Assembly (NCBI GenBank): GCA_036259835.1
Contig: DATABA010000088.1
Coordinates: forward strand, 1-19,969
Direction: 5' to 3'
Length of the DNA stretch: 19,969 nucleotides
From: JALYGK01 sp036259835
Lineage (GTDB): Bacteria; Actinomycetota; UBA4738
The notes beneath the pieces were generated by a model. That model worked only from the letters and a program-made list of their open reading frames with translations, had not been told where the DNA came from and ran no database searches. Both the position numbers and the translations under genes were made by a program. Positions 6,420 through 12,595 of the stretch are shown here, piece after piece. Numbering within the stretch: the stretch's first letter is position 1; every line of letters begins with the position of its first letter.

Positions 6420-8369
6420 GCTGGCGAAGGCGACCGCAACGACGGTGAACGTCGCCGCCACAACAGGCCCCCCGACCACCAGCATGATGCGAACCGACCG
6501 AGAGATCTCCGTCCGTCCCCACACGTAATAAAGGACCGGACCGAGGAACGGGACGGCGAAGATCACGATCATCCACGCTATACGGAACGAGTTCCGCTCA
6601 TCCCGGCGAACCAGGTCCCACACAGCGATGGCCACCCACGTGACGTACAGGGCCAGCGGCAGAATGTAGGCGTACATTCCGAGGAGCAGCGCCCACCACG
6701 TGGGTGCGGCGAGCGGGATGCCGAGCACGTTCACCTCCATTCGATTGAATGAGTCCGGAAGCGGATGGGCCCGAAGCCGGCTGACCTCGCCCGGAACCTC
6801 CACGCCCGGGATCGTGAGCGGCGGCGCGCTCAACGGATCGCGCATGCTCCGCTGGGCGGATGGGGCCGGCTGGCTTCGCCAGTCGCCGTGCGGAAACTTG
6901 CCGCTCTTGCCCCTGAGGAAAGACGCCAACGACTGAACCGTTGGCGCGAGATCGCCCCCTCCGAGGGAGGCCAGACGGGAGCCGCATCCATACAAGGTCT
7001 CGATGGCGGGCGGGACACTGGAGGCGAAATCGTTGCTAGAGAAACAGTTGTCCCGGCCTCCCGGACCGCCAAGAGCAAGGTCGGCAAGCCCCGAACCGCG
7101 GACTGTGTTGTTCCGAACGACGTTCCGCTCCGCGATCCAGAGGTTCCGGTCCGCATTCGGAGACACCCCGATCCCGTAGTTCCGATGGTTGAGGACCGTG
7201 TTTCGCTCCACGACGTCGCCAGCCCCTCCGGCTACCAGAATCCCGTTTCCGAGCGCTCCGAACGTCAACGCGTTGGCCGGAGCGTTGACGTTGTTGTTGT
7301 CGACGACGAGGTTGCCGGCGACGTAGATCTGCCGCTGCGGGGCCAGGCGCTCGGAGTCGAGGGTGTTCGGAAGGATCCCCGCCATGTTGTTGCGCCAGAC
7401 TGAGTTCACCACCTTGAGGTTCCCCCCGGCGTTCGTCCCCGAAAAGCCGAGGCCGTTCCGCTCCGAGACGACCCTGGTGACCACCGCGTCGCAGGGGTGG
7501 CACTGCCCGATGTAGAAGCCGGCGTCTGGATGGCCGCTGGCGTACGAATGCTCGAACCGTCCGTACCGTGAGTCGAAGGCGTAGATCCCGTAGTCGCCGT
7601 TGTTGTAGGCGGTCAGAAAGGAACCGCGATACCCGAGCACGCTGGTCCAGATGAACCCGTTCAGCCGGTAGTGGCGAGCCGTCATGTTCTCGATCGCCAC
7701 GCCGTCGGCTTCGATCACGTGGATTCCGTTTGGGATGTTGAAGCCTCCGTCGAGGATGACCGAGTTCCGGTTCCGGCCTCGGATCGTGATGTACGGGGTC
7801 GTCACCTTCACGCCCTCTTGATAGACGCCGGGCGAGACCACGATGAGGTCTCCCGGGTCCGCTGCGTTAACGGCTCTCTGGATGGTTCCGAAGTCCTTCG
7901 GCACGAGCAGGGTCTCACCCGGCTCCGTTGGGATCTTCTCGGCCCCCCGTCCGGACTGGTGGCCTGACGGCGACTGAAGGCGCGCGTTGCCCACCAGGAT
8001 GACGCCCGCCATCCCCTGGCCGCCGGCCGTGCCGTGATAGCGGCAGAAGTACCGGTACGCCCCCGCGCGGTCGAACGTCCGCGCGAACTCCTGGCCCGGC
8101 CTCAGGTCACCCGATTCGAAGGTGCCATCAGTTGCGGTGACCGTGTGCGACGTCTGACCCACGTTCGGCCACACGATCCTTGTCCCCACTCCGACGTGGA
8201 CTGCTTCGGGGTCGAAGAAGTTGTCTCCCGAAACGACTTCGCGCGTCTCAGGCGTCGGTGTCTGCGCGAGAGCGGCAACGGCGCTCATTGCCGTTGCGGC
8301 CGTCAGCGTGGCTATAACCCCAATGCGCGCGGCTGAGATTCTCACGCGGCGAACCATACCGCTTCGCAT
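6417..8369 (-). CDS. Exported cupredoxin / right-handed beta-helix protein with PLDc_N-like membrane tail
   Basis: A 650-residue multidomain protein. Residues 1-36 are a basic start plus a hydrophobic signal segment ending ALAQT. Residues 45-127 form a plastocyanin-like cupredoxin with a full copper site: His75 (TSHTV), Cys109 and His112 (YFCRYHG) and Met120 (GQGMAG). Residues about 150-455 are a right-handed parallel beta-helix with recurrent N-rich turns; GDLIVVSPGVYQEG and YITIRGRNRNSVILDGG open it, as in NosD/pectate lyase-like folds. A proline-rich linker precedes three C-terminal helices (about 565-598, 605-628, 632-650) with WMIVIFAVPFLGPVLYYVWGR, the PLDc_N motif. Topology therefore suggests an extracytoplasmic copper protein anchored at its C-terminus. 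The function is unknown; NosD-like or surface-polysaccharide roles are guesses. An alternative ATG at 8357 would shorten it by four residues. Confidence 0.85.
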   Translation of the reverse strand: MRSGMVRRVRISAARIGVIATLTAATAMSAVAALAQTPTPETREVVSGDNFFDPEAVHVGVGTRIVWPNVGQTSHTVTATDGTFESGDLRPGQEFARTFDRAGAYRYFCRYHGTAGGQGMAGVILVGNARLQSPSGHQSGRGAEKIPTEPGETLLVPKDFGTIQRAVNAADPGDLIVVSPGVYQEGVKVTTPYITIRGRNRNSVILDGGFNIPNGIHVIEADGVAIENMTARHYRLNGFIWTSVLGYRGSFLTAYNNGDYGIYAFDSRYGRFEHSYASGHPDAGFYIGQCHPCDAVVTRVVSERNGLGFSGTNAGGNLKVVNSVWRNNMAGILPNTLDSERLAPQRQIYVAGNLVVDNNNVNAPANALTFGALGNGILVAGGAGDVVERNTVLNHRNYGIGVSPNADRNLWIAERNVVRNNTVRGSGLADLALGGPGGRDNCFSSNDFASSVPPAIETLYGCGSRLASLGGGDLAPTVQSLASFLRGKSGKFPHGDWRSQPAPSAQRSMRDPLSAPPLTIPGVEVPGEVSRLRAHPLPDSFNRMEVNVLGIPLAAPTWWALLLGMYAYILPLALYVTWVAIAVWDLVRRDERNSFRIAWMIVIFAVPFLGPVLYYVWGRTEISRSVRIMLVVGGPVVAATFTVVAVAFAS

Positions 8370-8370
8370 C

Positions 8371-8392
8371 GCCTACACAACTTCACGTAGGC
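8371..8392. repeat. Inverted repeat next to the cupredoxin start
   Basis: GCCTAC (8371-8376) and GTAGGC (8387-8392) are a perfect 6-bp inverted repeat around ten bases, immediately upstream of the minus-strand start at 8369. The position suits an operator for a dimeric regulator; this is inference. Confidence 0.35.
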
Positions 8393-8397
8393 CGCAA

Positions 8398-8412
8398 ACC
8401 CAACAATTGGGT
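8398..8412. repeat. Second inverted repeat in the 8370-8472 divergent gap
   Basis: ACCCAA (8398-8403), a CAA centre, and TTGGGT (8407-8412) form a compact palindrome between the divergent cupredoxin and zinc-ribbon genes. It could be an operator or a short hairpin. Confidence 0.35.
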
Positions 8413-8458
8413 GGATTGCTCCGGGAGGGAACGGGAAAGGTGAATGTAGCAACGACAG

Positions 8459-8466
8459 AAAGGGGG
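8459..8466 (+). promoter_or_regulatory. Ribosome binding site of the zinc-ribbon gene
   Basis: AAAGGGGG lies six bases before the ATG at 8473. It is the site that decides this start over much longer in-frame openings that would run back through the divergent gap. Confidence 0.6.
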
Positions 8467-8472
8467 AAAGCG

Positions 8473-8679
8473 ATGGCTCAAGCGGCACGCGAGACCAGGG
8501 ACCCCTTCTTGTACGAGCGCTACGTCCAGGCTCTGAAGCGGCACGGTGGGACAAAAGAGGAGCAGCCGTCGCCGGGTCACGTCGTTCGGTACTGCCACAA
8601 CTGCGGCATGCGAGCCCTCTTCCGGCTGGATCCTGGAGGAACCTGGTTCGAATGCTCACATTGCGGGCACTACGACTAG
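8473..8679 (+). CDS. Small zinc-ribbon protein, 68 residues
   Basis: A short protein whose C-terminal half is a zinc ribbon. The first knuckle is YCHNCGM (Cys41, Cys44) and the second is FECSHCGHYD (Cys61, Cys64), sixteen residues apart. The N-terminal half is charged and predicted helical (DPFLYERYVQALKRHGG). The reading frame stays open upstream, but the ATG at 8473 is the one preceded by a purine-rich ribosome binding site. Such ribbons bind nucleic acid, join RNA polymerase or other large complexes, or act as structural modules; nothing in the sequence selects among these. It is divergent from the cupredoxin gene and lies 67 bases ahead of the wax synthase, from which an intervening hairpin may separate it. 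Confidence 0.78.
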   Translation: MAQAARETRDPFLYERYVQALKRHGGTKEEQPSPGHVVRYCHNCGMRALFRLDPGGTWFECSHCGHYD

Positions 8680-8707
8680 TCGAATACGGCTAATCCGTCG
8701 CCGTTGT

Positions 8708-8723
8708 AACCTCCCCTGAGGTT
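8708..8723. terminator. Short hairpin between zinc-ribbon and wax synthase genes
   Basis: AACCTC (8708-8713), loop CCCT, GAGGTT (8718-8723). It is a 6-bp stem without a T-tract, so it is a weak terminator candidate or a 5' leader hairpin of the wax synthase mRNA. Confidence 0.3.
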
Positions 8724-8746
8724 CGTTCACCCGTTGGGGAGCGTTA

Positions 8747-10138
8747 ATGGAACGTCTCGGGGCCCAAGACTCGTCATTCCTCTATCTGGAGACGCCGTCG
8801 GTCCATTTCCACGTGGGCGGCGTGGCGATTCTCGACCCCTCCACCCGGCCGAACGGTGTCCTTCGCTACGAAGACGTCGTCGAGGTCATTTCGTCCAGGC
8901 TTCACCTCGCGCCCCGGTTTCGCCAACGGGTGGTGTTCCCTCCACTGCCGCTGGGGCGCCCTGTCTACGTCGACGACGTCGATTTCGATCTGAGCTTCCA
9001 CCTCCGCCGGGCGGCGCTTCCGAAACCCGGTGGAAGGAAGGAACTCATCGATTACGTCCAGCGAGTGATCTCGCGTCCGCTGGATCGAACGAAACCGCTC
9101 TGGGAGCTGTATCTCATCGAGGGGTTGGAGGACGGCCTGATGGCGCTCCTCGGCAAGGTCCACCACGCCATCGTCGATGGAGTCGCCGCCATCGACGTGG
9201 CGTCGGCGATCTTCGATTTCTCGCCTGAGCCGCAGGTCCTCGAGCCGCAACCCTGGGAGCCGGAACCGGAGCCGAACCAGCTCGAAGTGTTGCGCGAAGC
9301 GATCAAAGAGCAACTCATGAACCCGCTGGGCTCACTGGTGGAGATGGGACAGCGCACGCTTCAGGCGCCATCGCGGATGGCGGAGCAGGTGGGCGGGATT
9401 GTGCGGGGTCTTCGTGATATCGCGGGGCGCGGGTTGATTGCGCCCGCCAGCCCCTTCAACCGTCGGGTCGGCCCGAACCGCCGCTTCTCGATGTTCGAGG
9501 AGCCCGTCCAGGTCTTCAAGGACATCAAGAATGCCCTCGGCGGCACCGTGAACGACGTCGTGCTCACGACGGTGGCCGGCGCGCTGCACCGGCTGTTCCG
9601 CCACCGCGGGGAGCGGACCCGAGACCGGACCCTCCGGGCCATGGTCCCCGTGTCGGTCAGGAGCGACAACGAACAGGACGCGCTCGGGAACCGGGTGTCC
9701 TCCATCTTCGTGGACCTGCCCATCGCTCAAATGAGCGCGAAGAAACGGCTCGCCCTCATTCGCGAGCAGACGAAGAACCTCAAGGAGTCACAACAGGCCG
9801 TTGGTGCCGAGTTCCTGATGAACATCGGCACGTGGGCTCCGCCGACCATTCACGCCATGGCAGCGCGGCTGGCGTCGCGGTCGCGTCTCATCAACCTGGT
9901 GGTCTCGAACGTGCCGGGACCGCAGATGCCCATGTACATCGCCGGAGCGAAGCTCCTGGCTCAGTATCCCGTCATGCCGATCGCCGAAACGATGGGCCTG
10001 TCGATCGCCTGCACCAGCCTGGCAGGGACTATGGCGTTCGGCATCACCGCCGACTGGGATACGCTTCCTGATATCGAGGTGCTGTCGCAGGGGCTCGACG
10101 ACCAGCTCGCTGAGCTGCGGAAGGCCGCCGAGAAATAG
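8747..10138 (+). CDS. Wax ester synthase / diacylglycerol acyltransferase (WS/DGAT family)
   Basis: A 463-residue protein of the usual family length. It transfers acyl groups from acyl-CoA to long-chain alcohols or diacylglycerol, forming storage wax esters or triacylglycerol at the membrane or on lipid inclusions. The condensing motif is intact: KVHHAIVDGVAA with His139, His140 and Asp144 (HHxxxDG). The N-terminal MERLGAQDSSFLYLETP and the C-terminal LVVSNVPGPQMPMYIAGAKL are both hallmarks. A GGGGAG-type ribosome binding site (8736-8741) lies five bases before the ATG. WS/DGAT enzymes are abundant in actinobacteria, and some paralogues have little measured activity, so the substrate preference is open. 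The 3' end overlaps the facing hydrolase gene by 95 bases. Confidence 0.95.
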   Translation: MERLGAQDSSFLYLETPSVHFHVGGVAILDPSTRPNGVLRYEDVVEVISSRLHLAPRFRQRVVFPPLPLGRPVYVDDVDFDLSFHLRRAALPKPGGRKELIDYVQRVISRPLDRTKPLWELYLIEGLEDGLMALLGKVHHAIVDGVAAIDVASAIFDFSPEPQVLEPQPWEPEPEPNQLEVLREAIKEQLMNPLGSLVEMGQRTLQAPSRMAEQVGGIVRGLRDIAGRGLIAPASPFNRRVGPNRRFSMFEEPVQVFKDIKNALGGTVNDVVLTTVAGALHRLFRHRGERTRDRTLRAMVPVSVRSDNEQDALGNRVSSIFVDLPIAQMSAKKRLALIREQTKNLKESQQAVGAEFLMNIGTWAPPTIHAMAARLASRSRLINLVVSNVPGPQMPMYIAGAKLLAQYPVMPIAETMGLSIACTSLAGTMAFGITADWDTLPDIEVLSQGLDDQLAELRKAAEK

Positions 10139-11036
10139 CCGGAAGCCACGCCTCGACCCTTTCCAGCCAACGGGTCGGTGCCTCCATCTGAGGGATGTGC
10201 CCGAGGTCCGGAAAGACCTCCAGTTCCCAATTGTCATGGTGTCCGGTTGCTTCCTTGGCCGCGCCCACGGGAACCAGACGGTCCTTTTCGCCATGCATGA
10301 CCAGTCCCGGCGCTTCGACCCGTTGAACCAGGCGGCGGTACTTGCCGGGCGTCACCTGTGTTCGGAAGATCGAACGCGCGGCTTCCAGGAACGCTGACGT
10401 GGCGTAGTCGAACTCCATGCGTCGCTTCGCCAGATCGATATGGGCCTCGACCAGGTCGGGATCGATCGAGGTAGGGTCGGCCGCGCAGAGCCGAAGCGTT
10501 CCCTTGACCAGCCCCTCGGCGCCGAGCCGTCGTGCCCGGTTCGACGCGATCATCTCGCCGATCCGCCGGTTCGAGTAGAGCGCGAACACAAATGCGATTT
10601 GGACCGATGGTTGCCCCGTGAGAGCGCGAGCTCGGGGGAACACGGCGTCCGTGAGGATCAGTCCCTTGACGGATGAAGGTGCGTGGGCGGCGTGAATCAG
10701 GCAGACCTTCCCGCCCATCGAGTTGCCCACCAGGACGACCTTGCGGAGGCGGTGTGCTTTGAGGAAACCGCCCAGGAGCTTGCGGTTGGAGCCCACGTCG
10801 GCCTTCCGGCCGGCCGTTGGGGTCAGCCCGAAACCAGCGAGGTCCAGGGCAAGCACCCGGCCGTGCCGTGCGAGGCCCGGGGCAACGGCCGCCCAGTTGA
10901 GAAGCGAGCCGCCCAGCCCGTGGACGCACACGAAAGTCGGTCCCCTGGCCGGTCCCTTCCACTCTCGGTAGTGGACCGGCCCGTTCACGTCGACCCATCG
11001 ACTTTCCGGTAGTTCGAGCTTGCCGTACCTCTCCAC
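10044..11036 (-). CDS. Alpha/beta hydrolase (serine hydrolase, esterase/lipase-like)
   Basis: A 330-residue alpha/beta hydrolase starting with GTG at 11036. The complete triad is visible: Ser106 in VGNSMGGK, Asp252 in HGEKDRLVP and His280 in PDLGHIPQMEAP. The oxyanion loop is VCVHGLGGSLLNW. The recognisable fold ends near residue 300 (LERVEAWLPA). Residues from about 300 to 330 are a basic, low-complexity tail read from the antisense of the wax synthase 3' end, so it is probably an ORF extension rather than a domain. Proximity to the wax synthase suggests ester or lipid hydrolysis, but the substrate is not evident. A TACGCT hexamer seven bases upstream of the GTG and no Shine-Dalgarno suggest a leaderless transcript. 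Confidence 0.9.
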   Translation of the reverse strand: MERYGKLELPESRWVDVNGPVHYREWKGPARGPTFVCVHGLGGSLLNWAAVAPGLARHGRVLALDLAGFGLTPTAGRKADVGSNRKLLGGFLKAHRLRKVVLVGNSMGGKVCLIHAAHAPSSVKGLILTDAVFPRARALTGQPSVQIAFVFALYSNRRIGEMIASNRARRLGAEGLVKGTLRLCAADPTSIDPDLVEAHIDLAKRRMEFDYATSAFLEAARSIFRTQVTPGKYRRLVQRVEAPGLVMHGEKDRLVPVGAAKEATGHHDNWELEVFPDLGHIPQMEAPTRWLERVEAWLPAISRRPSAAQRAGRRAPATAPRYQEAYPSRR

Positions 11037-11043
11037 AGGCGAA

Positions 11044-11049
11044 AGCGTA
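11044..11049 (-). promoter_or_regulatory. Candidate -10 for a leaderless hydrolase transcript
   Basis: On the minus strand TACGCT (TANNNT) ends seven bases before the GTG at 11036. The whole gap to the divergent Clp N-domain gene is only 35 bases. Confidence 0.4.
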
Positions 11050-11071
11050 ACTGTCAGACTCGATCCCAGGC

Positions 11072-11824
11072 ATGTTCGAGCGATTCACGGATAGGGCCCG
11101 CCGCGTCATCGTCCTCTCTCAAGAGGAGGCGGTGAGACTGGGTCACGAATACATCGGGACCGAACACATACTGCTCGGGCTGAGCCATGAGGAGGAAGGC
11201 GTCGCTGCCAGAACCCTCGAAACGCTGGGGGTTTCGCTCCCGCTCGCTCGGCAACTCGTGGAGGAGATCATCGGTGAGGGCCAAGGTCCTGTCCGAGGAC
11301 ACATCCCGTTCACCCCGCGAGCGAAGAAAGTTCTAGAGCTTTCTCTTCGTGAAGCGCTTCAAATGGGACACAACTACATCGGAACCGAGCACATTCTTCT
11401 CGGCCTCGTCCGAGAGGGAGATGGCGTGGGAGCCCAGGTCCTTACAAAGCTCGGGGCCACACTGGACAAGGTCCGCGGTCAGGTCATGAACGAACTCAGC
11501 GAGCTCGGCGTGTCAGGGGCGGAGAGTCCAGAGGCCGCCGAGGCACGCGCGACGCACGAACCCGCGTCCCTCAGCACGAGGGCGCGGGCGGCCTGGGTCC
11601 TGGCCGAGGAGATTGCCGGGAAGCTGGACCACGATCAGATCGAACCCGAAGATCTGCTGAGGGCTCTCTTGGCCCTGGCTATGGGTGACCCGAAGATGCG
11701 AGACATGCTGAAGGAGGTCGGTCTCGATCTCGACGAAGCGCGGCTCCGCTCCTTGGCTTGGAGCACACGTGAGGAAGAAAGACCTCGGGAGGGCCCGGAG
11801 CCTGCGGGCACGACGGAGACCTGA
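11072..11824 (+). CDS. Stand-alone ClpC-type N-terminal domain protein, three repeats, no ATPase
   Basis: A 250-residue protein whose first 145 residues are a near-canonical ClpC N-domain. Repeat one is FERFTDRARRVIVLSQEEA with HEYIGTEHILLGL (residues 2-37). Repeat two is FTPRAKKVLELSLREAL with HNYIGTEHILLGL (80-112). A third, degenerate repeat follows a linker: LSTRARAAWVLAEEIAG with DQIEPEDLLRALL (167-200), then KEVGLDLDEARLRSL. No Walker A or B motif follows, and the protein ends in a charged low-complexity tail. ClpC N-domains bind substrates, adaptors and phospho-arginine; lone copies such as mycobacterial ClpC2 bind ligands without unfolding. Glu31 and Glu106 sit at the positions used for phospho-arginine in Bacillus ClpC, and Glu193 is the third-repeat equivalent. 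The function here is inferred. A nine-base gap separates it from a membrane-protein gene. Confidence 0.92.
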   Translation: MFERFTDRARRVIVLSQEEAVRLGHEYIGTEHILLGLSHEEEGVAARTLETLGVSLPLARQLVEEIIGEGQGPVRGHIPFTPRAKKVLELSLREALQMGHNYIGTEHILLGLVREGDGVGAQVLTKLGATLDKVRGQVMNELSELGVSGAESPEAAEARATHEPASLSTRARAAWVLAEEIAGKLDHDQIEPEDLLRALLALAMGDPKMRDMLKEVGLDLDEARLRSLAWSTREEERPREGPEPAGTTET

Positions 11825-11833
11825 CGGATCGTC

Positions 11834-12574
11834 GTGCCCGGCCGAAGAAGGTCCCGCGACCAGAACGCGTCGTTCTTCCGGGACATAGCTAGAAGTCTCC
11901 GCGTATGGCGTTCGTCGCCAGAACTTCCATTGCTTACCGTGCTCATCCTCGGGTCCTGGTCGCTTATTCCCGCCACCGGTTGGTCTGGGCTTCTCGCCCT
12001 GCTCCTGACGTTGCTCGCAGCGGGATGGGCAGGTACGCAGCGCATCTGGTACTTGCGAGCGTTCCGAGGAAAGCGCATGAGCCGTAGCGACATCGTGGAC
12101 TACACGCTCATCTTCACGTGGCGCTTTGTGAAGCTCGGCGTCATTACCGGACTGGCGCTCTTGCCGGCGATCTTTGCCTTCTACATTGTGGAGACGGCGT
12201 TTTGGTTCCTCGTGATGGTGGCTGTCTCAGTGGCGGTTGACGCTCTTCTGACGTTCGTCACGCCAGCCCTGTCGTACTCGACGCGAAAGGTCTTTCAGGC
12301 GATCGCCATCGGCGTTCGGATGATCGCTCGTGAATGGCCGACGTGCCGCTGGTACGTCCTGGTTCCGCCACTTGCAATGTTGGTCGTTGCCCGAGGGTCG
12401 ACTGTGGCGATGACTGGACTAACGATGCCTGGGATCTTGCTGACGGTCGGCGCCGTCCTCATCGGTCTCCTGTTCAAAGGCGCCACAGCTGCCTACTACC
12501 TTCGCCGTGTTTCGGTGCCTGATGAGGGTGCGATTGCTCCGCGAGCGTCTGAACGTCCCGGAACGGAGTCGTAG
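11834..12574 (+). CDS. Hypothetical six-helix membrane protein
   Basis: A 246-residue protein starting with GTG, nine bases after the Clp N-domain gene. It has a basic soluble start (MPGRRRSRDQNASFFRD), then about six membrane helices near residues 30-46, 50-68, 98-118, 120-142, 173-190 and 198-220. Cytoplasmic-type basic patches (YLRAFRGKRMSRSD and a segment with RMIAREWPTCRW) lie between them, and the C-terminal tail is short and polar. I do not recognise a family. The tight spacing suggests cotranscription with the Clp N-domain protein, so a membrane anchor, client or partner of it is possible (inference). The GTG is weakly supported, since only a poor Shine-Dalgarno-like GACGGATC precedes it. 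It converges on the TPP enzyme, with 21 bases between the stops. Confidence 0.72.
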   Translation: MPGRRRSRDQNASFFRDIARSLRVWRSSPELPLLTVLILGSWSLIPATGWSGLLALLLTLLAAGWAGTQRIWYLRAFRGKRMSRSDIVDYTLIFTWRFVKLGVITGLALLPAIFAFYIVETAFWFLVMVAVSVAVDALLTFVTPALSYSTRKVFQAIAIGVRMIAREWPTCRWYVLVPPLAMLVVARGSTVAMTGLTMPGILLTVGAVLIGLLFKGATAAYYLRRVSVPDEGAIAPRASERPGTES

Positions 12575-12595
12575 CAGGCCTTCGTCTGGTTGTCG

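Noticed and set aside
5365..6576. A 403-residue minus-strand open frame
   Set aside because: It is antisense to the SDR, which has intact TGxxGxxG and YxxxK motifs, and no family is recognisable in the antisense product.
8221..8472. Upstream in-frame extension of the zinc-ribbon protein
   Set aside because: The extension would run back through the divergent gap and the cupredoxin signal peptide region; the ATG at 8473 has a good ribosome binding site and the extension has no domain.
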